Below are positions 47,558 through 55,362 of a DNA stretch of 64,000 bases, piece after piece. The notes beneath the pieces were generated by a model. That model had not been told where the DNA came from. It saw only the letters and a list, made by a program, of their open reading frames with translations, and made no database searches. A program made the translations under genes and the position numbers. The stretch comes from an uncultured Coriobacteriaceae bacterium. GTDB taxonomy: Bacteria > Actinomycetota > Coriobacteriia > Coriobacteriales > Atopobiaceae. Location: positions 1 to 64,000 of the forward strand of contig CADAUA010000013.1 in NCBI GenBank assembly GCA_902791035.1, given 5' to 3'. The first letter of the stretch is position 1. Every line of letters begins with the position of its first letter.

Positions 47558-48772
47558 CTACTGGTACCGCAGCGCCTCCACCGGGTCCAGCCTGCTGGCC
47601 CGCCGCGCCGGCCCGTAGCCAAAGACGAGGCCGATGCCTATGCAGATGCCCGAGGCCAGAAGCACTGTGCTCGGGGTGACCACCGGAGTGATCTGCATGC
47701 CCATGCCGCTGGTGATGAGCCCAGACCCCAGGGTGGCCAGCGCCCATGCCCCCAGATAGCCAAAGAGGATGCCAAAGACCCCGCCCACCAGGCATAGTGC
47801 CACGCTCTCCAGCAGGAACTGCCGGGTGATGTCGGACCTCCTGGCCCCCAGCGCCTTGCGGAGCCCTATCTCGCGGATGCGCTCGGTCACGTTGGTGAGC
47901 ATCATGTTCATGATGCCGATGCCGCCCACCACCAGGCTGATGCCGGCCACGGCGGTCATGAGCAGCTGGAAGGCGCCCATGGTGGAGTCCAGCTGGTCGA
48001 TCATGGACTTCATGGTCTGGATGTAGACGTAGCCGTCGGCATCCTCGCCTGTGAGGTGGTAGTAGCTCACGAGGTAGCTCTTGGTGCGCTCGCCCAGGGT
48101 GTCCAGGTCCGCCCCCTCGCGCGCGTAGCCGTAGACTTGGTCCAGGCCCCAGTTGTAGATGCGCGTCTGGAAGGTGGAGAGGGGCACATAGAGCGTCTCG
48201 TTGCCGGTCGTATAGCCGTTGGCGTCCTCCAGCACGCCCACCACAGAGTAGCGGTCGTTGCCCACGGAGAGGCTCTTGCCCACCACGCTGTCCGCGTCCT
48301 GGCCCCAGAGCTTGTTTGCCAGGCCCTGGCTCACGACGGCCACCAGGGCACTTTCGTCCACCTCGTCCTCGGAGAAGCCGCGGCCCTCCGCGAACTTGCT
48401 CCCCATGGCCACGAAGTACTTGTCCTCGACGCCGTTGGTGTAGATGCCGTCGAGCTTGACCTGGCCGGTGGAGACGGAGGAGCTCGTTCCCGCGGTGCCC
48501 GTGAGGAACTCGTAGTCCGTCATGCCCTTCTCCAGCTGGCGCAGGTCGGAGCGCTGCAGGGGCTCGCCGTTGGGGTAGGCGTTTATCATGACCAGGCGCG
48601 ACTGGTTGAGGCCCAGTTGGGCCACCATGGCGTACTTGACGCCGTCGATGAGGGCCGTCATGGCGATGACGGCCGAGATGCCTATGACGATGCCCAGGAT
48701 GGTGAGGAGGCTTCGGGCCCGGTTGGCGCGTATTGCCGAGAAGGTCTCGGCCAGAAGGTCGCGGATCCTCAT
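47558..48772 (-). CDS. MacB-type ABC transporter permease
   Basis: A 404-residue FtsX/MacB-fold permease. One N-terminal membrane helix (RSLLTILGIVIGISAVIAMTAL) leads to a long extracytoplasmic MacB-PCD domain. Three C-terminal helices follow, with GGIGIMNMMLTNVTERIREIGLRKALGARRSDI and PARRASRLDPVEALRYQ. It likely works by mechanotransmission with the adjacent ATPase and fusion protein. Its start overlaps the ATPase stop (ATGA). Last gene of a three-gene operon on the minus strand. Confidence 0.9.
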   Translation of the reverse strand: MRIRDLLAETFSAIRANRARSLLTILGIVIGISAVIAMTALIDGVKYAMVAQLGLNQSRLVMINAYPNGEPLQRSDLRQLEKGMTDYEFLTGTAGTSSSVSTGQVKLDGIYTNGVEDKYFVAMGSKFAEGRGFSEDEVDESALVAVVSQGLANKLWGQDADSVVGKSLSVGNDRYSVVGVLEDANGYTTGNETLYVPLSTFQTRIYNWGLDQVYGYAREGADLDTLGERTKSYLVSYYHLTGEDADGYVYIQTMKSMIDQLDSTMGAFQLLMTAVAGISLVVGGIGIMNMMLTNVTERIREIGLRKALGARRSDITRQFLLESVALCLVGGVFGILFGYLGAWALATLGSGLITSGMGMQITPVVTPSTVLLASGICIGIGLVFGYGPARRASRLDPVEALRYQ

Positions 48773-49596
48773 AGGGCGCTCGCCTCCCGGGGGCCGGCGA
48801 TGGGTGCTGGGGTGGTTGGCCCCGCGGGAACCACCGCAGAAGCCGCGTCCTTGTCGCTTGCACCTGCGGCCGCACGGGCCCCGCGGGCGGTGCGCTCCAC
48901 GAAGGCGCGCTCCTCCTCCGCCGTGAGCAGGCGGCCGTCGCGGATGTGGACGGTTCGGTCGGCCCAGGCAGCCACCTCGGCGTCGTGGGTGATCAGGACC
49001 ACCGTCTTGTCGCGGGCCTTGAGGCGCAGGAAGGTACGCATGACCATCTCGCCGGTGGCGGTGTCGAGGTTGCCCGTGGGCTCGTCGGCAAGCAGCAGGG
49101 GCGGGTCGGCCACGAGGGCGCGGGCTATGGCCACGCGTTGTACCTGGCCGCCGGAGAGCTCGTTGGAGCCGTGGTCCCAGTACTCCTCGGGCAGGTCCAC
49201 GGCGCGCAGGGCCTTGATGGCGCGCAGCTCGCGCTCGCGGGGGTCCACGGGGGAGTAGAGGAGGGGCAGGATCACGTTGCGCATCACGGAGGCGCGGGGC
49301 AGCAGGTTGAAGCTTTGGAAGACAAAGCCCAGCTGGGTGGAGCGCACGTGGGCTAGGTCGTCGTCCGAGAGGTCGGAGACGTCTATGCCCTGCAGGCGGT
49401 AGGTGCCCGTGGTGGGACGGTCCAGGCAGCCCAGGATGTTCATGAGGGTGGACTTGCCGGAGCCCGAGGGGCCCATGATGGCCAGGAACTCCCCGCGCGG
49501 CACCGTGAGCGAGATGCCGCGCAGCGCCGGCGTGTAGCCCGCAGCGCCCTCGTAGATTCGGTAGACGTTCTGGGTCTCGATGACCGGGGTGGCCAT
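48769..49596 (-). CDS. MacB/LolD-type ABC transporter ATPase
   Basis: A 275-residue ATPase. Walker A GPSGSGKSTLMN (about residues 41-52), the Q-loop FVFQSFNLLPRASV, the signature LSGGQVQRVAIARALVADP, Walker B LLLADEPTGNLD and the switch histidine LITHD are all present. A tail of about 45 residues rich in Ala and Pro follows the core. It drives the MacB-type permease. It lies two bases after the fusion-protein gene. Confidence 0.93.
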   Translation of the reverse strand: MATPVIETQNVYRIYEGAAGYTPALRGISLTVPRGEFLAIMGPSGSGKSTLMNILGCLDRPTTGTYRLQGIDVSDLSDDDLAHVRSTQLGFVFQSFNLLPRASVMRNVILPLLYSPVDPRERELRAIKALRAVDLPEEYWDHGSNELSGGQVQRVAIARALVADPPLLLADEPTGNLDTATGEMVMRTFLRLKARDKTVVLITHDAEVAAWADRTVHIRDGRLLTAEEERAFVERTARGARAAAGASDKDAASAVVPAGPTTPAPIAGPREASAL

Positions 49597-49598
49597 GG

Positions 49599-50975
49599 CT
49601 AGCCCTCCGTGGTGGCGTAGGAGCTCGAGGTCGCGTCGTCGGGATAGGCCACGCCGTCGCCGCCGGAATCCCAGCCGTTCACGAGTTGGACCATGTCGCC
49701 GTCCGCCAGGTCGCCGTCGACGGCCGCCTCGGAGGTGGACTGGGCAAGGATCGTGACGGTCACGGGCTCGAACTCGGTCATGGCCTCGTCGGTGGCGCGG
49801 TAGACGGTGGCCGTGCCGTCGCCGTTCTCCATGAGGGCCGAGGTGGGCACCATCATGACGTCGGGGAGGTCCTGCATCAGGATCTCGACCATGGCCGTCA
49901 TGCCGGGCTTGAGCTGGGGGTCGGGCGCGGGGATGAGAAGATCCACGTTGTAGGTCACGATGGAGCCGCTGTAGCCGTAGTCGCCGCCGCCCTCGCCACT
50001 GGACATGGTGGCTATGCGGGTGACCTGCGCCTCGCTCGTGACGTCAGGCAGGGCCGAGAAGGTCGCGCGGGCGGTCTGCCCCACGGCGACCTTGGAGATG
50101 TCCACCTCGTTGACCTGCACGGTCACGGTCATCTGGGAGAGGTCGGCAATCTGCATGAGGGTGCCGGAGGCGCCTGTGCCCATGCCGCCGGTGGCTGCGC
50201 CGAGAGCCGCCCCCACCTGGGCGTTCATGACCACCACGGTGCCGGCGGAGGGTGCGGTGACGGTGCGCTTGGCGGCGCGGGCCACGGCTTCCTCGTAGGC
50301 CGACTGGGCGGACTCCAGGCCCAGCTGGGCGGAGTCGATGCCGGCCTTGGCCTCGGCCAGCTGGCCCTCGTCGGCCTGGTAGGTCTGGTAGGCCTCGGCC
50401 ACGGCGCTATAGGTGGACTTGGCGGACTGGAGCTGGGCCTTGGCCGTGCGCACGGCCACGTCCGCCTCGCGGACGGCCTTGTCGAGGTCGTCGTTCTTGA
50501 TGGTCATGAGGACGTCGCCCTCGTTCACGTAGGAGCCCTCGGCCACATTGACGGACTCGATGATGCCGTCGACCTCGGGCGTCACGACCACGGAGGAGAC
50601 GGGCTGGACGGAACCCTGCGCCTGGACGGACTGGGTGAAGTTCCCACGGTAGGCCGAGGCCACTGGTGTGGTGGGGACGTCCGAGCCGCCACCGCCCTGC
50701 TGGGAGAGGGCCCAGGCCGCTATGGCCGCGACCACGACGGCGGCCACGACCGCGATGGTGGCCACGCGCTTGCGGCTGCGGGCCTTGCGCTTCTTCTGCA
50801 GGGCGTCGTAGGCCATCTTGGCCTCCACGTCCTCCTCGGAGGAGTCGGGGCCGATCACGGGGAGGGGCTGGGCCAGGTGCCTGGTGGCATCGGCGGTGCC
50901 GGCTGTGGGGGCAGGGGGCTCCTGCGGGCTCTGGTGCTTGCCAGGCTTCTCGGGCTTGTCGTCTGATGTGGCCAT
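49599..50975 (-). CDS. Membrane fusion/periplasmic adaptor protein of the MacAB-like exporter
   Basis: A 458-residue HlyD/MacA-type adaptor. A long polar N-terminal stretch of about 70 residues precedes one membrane helix (VATIAVVAAVVVAAIAAWAL). A lipoyl half (SVNVAEGSYVNEGDVLMTI), a coiled-coil hairpin (about 160-235) and beta-barrel regions (GKVAVGQTARATFSALP-like) follow. Together with the next two genes it probably exports a peptide, lipid or drug. GGAGG is upstream of the ATG. First gene of the operon. Confidence 0.88.
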   Translation of the reverse strand: MATSDDKPEKPGKHQSPQEPPAPTAGTADATRHLAQPLPVIGPDSSEEDVEAKMAYDALQKKRKARSRKRVATIAVVAAVVVAAIAAWALSQQGGGGSDVPTTPVASAYRGNFTQSVQAQGSVQPVSSVVVTPEVDGIIESVNVAEGSYVNEGDVLMTIKNDDLDKAVREADVAVRTAKAQLQSAKSTYSAVAEAYQTYQADEGQLAEAKAGIDSAQLGLESAQSAYEEAVARAAKRTVTAPSAGTVVVMNAQVGAALGAATGGMGTGASGTLMQIADLSQMTVTVQVNEVDISKVAVGQTARATFSALPDVTSEAQVTRIATMSSGEGGGDYGYSGSIVTYNVDLLIPAPDPQLKPGMTAMVEILMQDLPDVMMVPTSALMENGDGTATVYRATDEAMTEFEPVTVTILAQSTSEAAVDGDLADGDMVQLVNGWDSGGDGVAYPDDATSSSYATTEG

Positions 50976-51087
50976 GGGTGCCTCCGACGGTCGGCGCGGC
51001 GCTTGGGGGACATGCGGTCCAGCCTTGCCTCCAAGCATATCATCCGGCTACGCCGAGGCGCCGCTGACGCTATCCTGTGTTCTGTGA

Positions 51088-51885
51088 GTGGTAGGTGACA
51101 GTTCTGCAACCTCAGGTTCAGCCTGGGAGCGGGGGCGGCGCGTGGCGAGTGGGCGAGTGCCGGTCGGCGGAGGCTCGGCAGTCGATAGGGGCGGTCTTTC
51201 TGGCGGGCCCCTCTGGGAGGATGCCTGGGCACTTGCCTGGGACAAGCCCCAGGGGATCATCGTGCACGGCGATGGCACGGGCGCCCGCACGCTGACCGAC
51301 GACGTGGCGGCCTGGCTCTCGGCGACGGGCAGGCCGGGCCTGCGTCCCCAGGCCCTGCAGCGGCTGGACCGGGACACCTCGGGCCTCGTGCTCTTCTCGC
51401 TCGACCGGACGACCCAGCCGTCCTTCGACGCCCTGGTGGCTGGCAGGGGGATGGACAAGCGCTACGTGGCTGTGGTTGAGGGGAGGCTCCCCAAGGGCGT
51501 GCGCCGCATCGAGCAGCCCATAGGCCGCGACCGCCACGACAGCCGGCGGATGCGGGTGAGCCCCACGGGAAAGTCCAGCTCCACGGTGGTGAGGCCGCTC
51601 GCCTGGCGGGACGGCCGCACCTTGGTGGCCGTGCGACTGGAGACGGGGCGGCGCCACCAGATCCGCGTGCACCTCTCGGCACTGGGCTTCCCCATCGTGG
51701 GCGATGCGCTTTATGGCCGCCCCGCGCGAGGGGGCAAGGGCCCCACGCTCATGCTGCACGCCCTGGAGGAGGGCTTCGAGCATCCCGTGACGGGCGAGCT
51801 GGTGTGCATCCGCACCCCCTGGCCCGCTCGCTTTGCGGCCCTGGGCTTTTCCGAACCGGCCGGGTCTCCTGCTGTGGTGGTGTGA
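51088..51885 (+). CDS. RluA-family pseudouridine synthase
   Basis: A 265-residue enzyme that isomerises uridine in rRNA or tRNA. The catalytic motif is LQRLDRDTSGLVLFSLDR (Asp94), followed by DKRYVAVVEGRLPKGVRRIEQPIGRD and TGRRHQIRVHLSALGFPIVGDALYG. No S4 RNA-binding domain is apparent. It starts at GTG 51088 after an in-frame stop, with no ribosome site; TATCCT at 51071-51076 suggests a very short leader. A start inside the frame is possible. Confidence 0.85.
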   Translation: MVGDSSATSGSAWERGRRVASGRVPVGGGSAVDRGGLSGGPLWEDAWALAWDKPQGIIVHGDGTGARTLTDDVAAWLSATGRPGLRPQALQRLDRDTSGLVLFSLDRTTQPSFDALVAGRGMDKRYVAVVEGRLPKGVRRIEQPIGRDRHDSRRMRVSPTGKSSSTVVRPLAWRDGRTLVAVRLETGRRHQIRVHLSALGFPIVGDALYGRPARGGKGPTLMLHALEEGFEHPVTGELVCIRTPWPARFAALGFSEPAGSPAVVV

Positions 51886-51886
51886 T

Positions 51887-52048
51887 TGCACCCGCGATGG
51901 CACACGGACGTCCGTGACCGCCCCTGGGACGGCCTGCGACCATCGCGGGTGCAGGTTTTGCCTGTATACAGGGGATATTCTGCACCTGCGATGCCAAAGT
52001 AAGCCTCAAAGGGAACTTGTGGGGAGGTCTGCCGCATCGCGGGTGCAG
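51887..52048. repeat. Four alternating hairpin arms upstream of the second hydrogenase
   Basis: Arms at 51887-51900 (TGCACCCGCGATGG), 51940-51953, 51980-51994 and 52034-52048 alternate in orientation, so three competing hairpins can form, with interiors of about 39, 26 and 39 bases. The gap 51886-52166 holds no gene. Confidence 0.85.
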
Positions 52049-52166
52049 GCCGTGTGCTGGGCGGCTTCGTAGTTGGGGGACCGCCCCCGTTTGCGAAGCT
52101 GCGTCTTGGGTGAGATTGCTTCATACTAGAGGCGTCCATGCACGAACCTAGGAGAGGGGTTTATCC

Positions 52167-53762
52167 ATGGCCGATACCATGCGTGGCGTGTACACGAACC
52201 TTACCGACATCCGCCGGCGCGTCTTCTGCGAGGTGGCCAAGCTGGCCTACGCCGTGGGTGACAACGCGGACGTTGCCCACCGCATCGACGAGCTGCCCTA
52301 CGAGATCATCCCCGGCGACGTGGCCACCTACCGCGAGTCCGTCTTCCTGGAGCGCGCCATCGTGGGCGAGCGCATCCGCCTGACCATGGGCCTGCCCCTC
52401 CAGGACGCTGACCACCTGAACCGCCTCTCGGACGGCCTCGCCGAGGCCATGGAGCCCGAGGTCTACTACCAGCCGCCGCTGATCAACGTCATCAAGTTCG
52501 CCTGCAATGCCTGCGAGGACAACACCTACCGCGTGACCGACGCCTGCCAGGGCTGCCTGGCTCACCCCTGCCGCGAGATCTGCCCCAAGGGTGCCATCAC
52601 CTTCGTGAACAAGCGCGCCCACATAGACCAGGACAAGTGTATCCACTGCGGCATGTGCTTCAAGACCTGCCCCTACAACGCGATCCACCACCACGTGCGC
52701 CCCTGCGCCGCGGCCTGCGGCATGAAGGCCATCGGCTCCGACGAGCAGGGTCGTGCGAAGATCGACTACGAGAAGTGCGTCTCTTGCGGCCAGTGCCTGA
52801 TCAACTGCCCCTTTGGCGCCATCGCCGACAAGAGCCAGATCTTCCAGGTGATCCAGGCCATCAACGCCGGCGACGAGGTCATCGCCGCCGTGGCGCCGGC
52901 CTTCGTGGGGCAGTTCGGCGGCAAGGGCAACGTGGGCAAGCTCCGTGAGGCCTTCAAGCGGCTGGGCTTCTCGGGCGTGGAGGAGGTGGCCCTGGGCGCC
53001 GACCTCTGCACCATCCAGGAGGCGGACGACTTCCTGGAGGAGGTGCCTGAGAAGCTCCCCTTCATGGGCACGAGCTGCTGCCCGGCCTGGTCGGTCATGG
53101 CAAAGAAGGAGTTCCCCAAGTACGCCAACTGCATCTCCATGGCCCTCACGCCCATGACGCTGACGGCGCGCATGATCCGCACCCAGCACCCGCACGCAAA
53201 GATCGTCTTCGTGGGGCCGTGCGCAGCCAAGAAGCTCGAGGCCATGCGCAAGTCCATCCGCTCCGAGGTGGACTTCGTGCTCACCTTCGAGGAGATGGCG
53301 GGCATGATGGACGCCAAGGAGATCGACTACCTCTCGCTCGAGGACGACAACAAGTCCGACTTCGACGTGGCGTCGGCCGACGGGCGCGGCTTTGCCGTGG
53401 CGGGCGGCGTGGCCACGGCCGTGGTCAACGCCATCCACAAGCGCTACCCGGACCGCGAGGTCAACGTCGTGAACGCCGAGGGGCTCGACGAGTGCCGCAA
53501 GATGATGCGCGACGCCACCAAGGGCAAGTACCCCGGCTACCTGCTGGAGGGCATGGCCTGCCCGGGCGGCTGCGTTGCCGGCGCGGGCACGCTCCAGGCC
53601 ATAAACAAGAGCGCCGCCGCCGTCAAGCGCTACGCCAAGCGGTCGCCGCGCCAGGGTGCCGCCGAGAACGCCTACCGCATGCTGATCCCGGCGCTCGCGA
53701 GCGAGGACGGGATCGACCACGAGGTGGACGAGACCCTGGAGGCCCAGCGTCCCCACGAGTAG
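52167..53762 (+). CDS. [FeFe]-hydrogenase, stand-alone, probably group B type
   Basis: A 531-residue hydrogenase without the [2Fe-2S] domain. Clusters are CNACEDNTYRVTDACQGC...CREIC, CIHCGMCFKTCPYNA, an atypical CAAAC, and CVSCGQCLINCPFGA. The H-cluster motifs are TSCCPAWSVM (Cys304/305), GPCAAKKLE (Cys352) and GMACPGGCVAGAG (Cys465/469). L1 reads TSCCPAW, not TSCCPGW, and L3 lacks GGGQ, which argues for the less studied group B rather than a second bifurcating enzyme. No partner subunit is nearby. Its role (H2 evolution from ferredoxin, or sensing) is open. AGGAGAGG is upstream. Confidence 0.9.
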   Translation: MADTMRGVYTNLTDIRRRVFCEVAKLAYAVGDNADVAHRIDELPYEIIPGDVATYRESVFLERAIVGERIRLTMGLPLQDADHLNRLSDGLAEAMEPEVYYQPPLINVIKFACNACEDNTYRVTDACQGCLAHPCREICPKGAITFVNKRAHIDQDKCIHCGMCFKTCPYNAIHHHVRPCAAACGMKAIGSDEQGRAKIDYEKCVSCGQCLINCPFGAIADKSQIFQVIQAINAGDEVIAAVAPAFVGQFGGKGNVGKLREAFKRLGFSGVEEVALGADLCTIQEADDFLEEVPEKLPFMGTSCCPAWSVMAKKEFPKYANCISMALTPMTLTARMIRTQHPHAKIVFVGPCAAKKLEAMRKSIRSEVDFVLTFEEMAGMMDAKEIDYLSLEDDNKSDFDVASADGRGFAVAGGVATAVVNAIHKRYPDREVNVVNAEGLDECRKMMRDATKGKYPGYLLEGMACPGGCVAGAGTLQAINKSAAAVKRYAKRSPRQGAAENAYRMLIPALASEDGIDHEVDETLEAQRPHE

Positions 53763-53765
53763 GGT

Positions 53766-53811
53766 TGTCACAGAAGTGTCTGTCACAGAAGTGTCTGACA
53801 CTTCTGTGACA
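53766..53811. repeat. TGTCAC half-site followed by a perfect palindrome
   Basis: TGTCACAGAAGTGTC (53766-53780) is repeated at 53781-53795 and then mirrored at 53797-53811. This copies the layout at 19764-19832 and begins four bases after the hydrogenase stop. Confidence 0.9.
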
Positions 53812-53837
53812 TTTCAGGTTTGATGGAATGACAGGAA

Positions 53838-53867
53838 AGGGGCCGGCTCCTGTGGGAGTCGGCCCCT
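53838..53867. terminator. Terminator-like hairpin between the hydrogenase and the convergent small gene
   Basis: AGGGGCCGGCTCC pairs with GGGAGTCGGCCCCT around a three-base loop, with one mismatch. Weak T tracts on either side. Confidence 0.6.
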
Positions 53868-53892
53868 CGCGTGCTACGCCTGCTAGACGGAG

Positions 53893-54201
53893 CTACTCGA
53901 CCTTCTCGCCCTTGATCGAGGCGTAGAAGGTCGCCTGGTCAAAGACGTCCTTGATGGTCTTGCCGTGCACGAACGGCAGGGTGAGGAACTCATCCACGGT
54001 GGGAACGAGCTCGGAGCAGTCCACGAAGTGGTTCTTGGAGTTGCGACGGGAGGTGTCCTGCGCGCGCCACGCCTCGTAGTTGACGTCCGTGAGGTAATAG
54101 ACGCTCGACCCGACCTTCATGTAGACCGAGTGGTTGACGTGCAGGTACTCGGCCAGGTCTTCGTAATTGATGTCGAGTGCCTCAGCTGCCTTCTTGCCCA
54201 T
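53893..54201 (-). CDS. Uncharacterised 102-residue protein
   Basis: A soluble protein of 102 residues starting GKKAAEALDINYEDLAEYLH and ending DVFDQATFYASIKGEKVE, rich in Asp, Glu and Tyr with no membrane segment. I recognise no family. It has a clear ribosome site (GAAAGGA) and a terminator-like hairpin after it, so it is a real gene. The 174-bp gap to the next gene includes a TCGACCG/CGGTCGA inverted repeat. Confidence 0.75.
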   Translation of the reverse strand: MGKKAAEALDINYEDLAEYLHVNHSVYMKVGSSVYYLTDVNYEAWRAQDTSRRNSKNHFVDCSELVPTVDEFLTLPFVHGKTIKDVFDQATFYASIKGEKVE

Positions 54202-54375
54202 GGCGTGTCCTTTCTCGAACGGCCAGTGCTTTCAGAAAACTATACCGCCGTCGGGGCTCGTCATGACGCTGGCATTACAAACCTGCCGTCGACCGAAAGT
54301 TTTGTTGGTGAACGGTCGAGGTCTTGCGTTTGGCCCCACGATGAGTTTGGGCTCGCTGGGGGAGGATACCTACCG

Positions 54376-55026
54376 TCAACCGGCCAGGATCGCCGCCTCG
54401 AGCTCCCTGGGCGCGTCCACGATGGGGGAGGCGCCGAGCTCCTCCAGTCGCTCGCGACCACGGAATCCCCACGAGCAGGCGATGCAGGGGCAGCCGGCGG
54501 CGCGGGCCGTGGCCAGGTCCACCTCGGAGTCGCCCACGTATACGTAGTTCGCGGGGTCGCCGTGGAGGGCCTCGACGGCCAGGCGCACGAGTGCGGGGTC
54601 GGGCTTGCGGGCCACGCCGGCGCGCTCGCCCGACACGAAGGAGAAGAGCCCCGGGTAGTACCTGTCGATGAGCTCGCGCACCACGTCGTCGGACTTGTTT
54701 GACACGACGGCGAGGGCCACCCCCTGCTCGCCCAGCGAGCGTACGAGATCGACCATGCCGGGATAAGGATGGGTGAGCTCGGCATAGTGGGTGGCGTAGG
54801 TGGCGCGGAAGTCCGCAAAGGCGGCCTCGAGCACCGGGGCTGGGGTGCCCTCGGGAATGGAGCGCTCCACCAGGCGGCGGACGCCGTTGCCCACTGCGGC
54901 GCGAACCTCGGCGAGGCCGCGCGAAGGCAGACCCTGGCTGGCCAGGCCGTGGTTTACGGCGGCCTGGAGGTCGCCCAGGGTGTCGAGCAGGGTGCCGTCC
55001 AGGTCGAAGATCGCGGTGGGATACAT
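54376..55026 (-). CDS. HAD-family phosphatase, phosphoglycolate phosphatase-like
   Basis: A 216-residue HAD subfamily I protein. Motif I is AIFDLDGTLLDTLGDLQAAVN, followed by a helical cap with YPGMVDLVRSLGEQGVALAVVSNKSDD (motif II), GVARKPDPALVRLAVEAL (motif III) and YVGDSEVDLATARAAGCPCIACSWGFR (motif IV). The pattern GDSEVDxxTARAAG is typical of Gph. It may remove phosphate from phosphoglycolate or another small phosphoester. GAGAGGAG precedes the ATG at 55026. Confidence 0.88.
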   Translation of the reverse strand: MYPTAIFDLDGTLLDTLGDLQAAVNHGLASQGLPSRGLAEVRAAVGNGVRRLVERSIPEGTPAPVLEAAFADFRATYATHYAELTHPYPGMVDLVRSLGEQGVALAVVSNKSDDVVRELIDRYYPGLFSFVSGERAGVARKPDPALVRLAVEALHGDPANYVYVGDSEVDLATARAAGCPCIACSWGFRGRERLEELGASPIVDAPRELEAAILAG

Positions 55027-55065
55027 GCGGGCTCCTCTCGTAGGTGCTGACAAGAGCCTACACCT

Positions 55066-55153
55066 GTCACGCCACCTCGGTCCTGCTGTCACGCCACCTC
55101 GGTCCTGCTGTCACGCCACCTCGGTCCTGCTGTCACGCCACCTCGGTCCTGCT
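55066..55153. repeat. Four identical tandem 22-bp repeats
   Basis: Four exact abutting copies of a 22-bp unit containing GTCACGCCACCTCGG (starts 55066, 55088, 55110, 55132) lie in the divergent gap between the Gph and AspS genes. The unit differs at one base from that at 17772-17833. The 336-bp gap has no gene. Confidence 0.95.
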
Positions 55154-55362
55154 GACACGTTCCTGCCTGTCACGTTCTCACGTCGGCACATCTCGGCTCC
55201 GCGCACTTATCGCGCACTTGTCCGTTCGCCGACCGTATGGGCCCGCTCGCGTAGTACAATTCCGAACGCTTGCCACGGGGCGCTGTCTACGCCCCCGCCG
55301 GCAACTCACGGCAAGTCGCCCGCAACGGCACGGGGCGGCTGTGACACAGAAAGGTTATGCCC

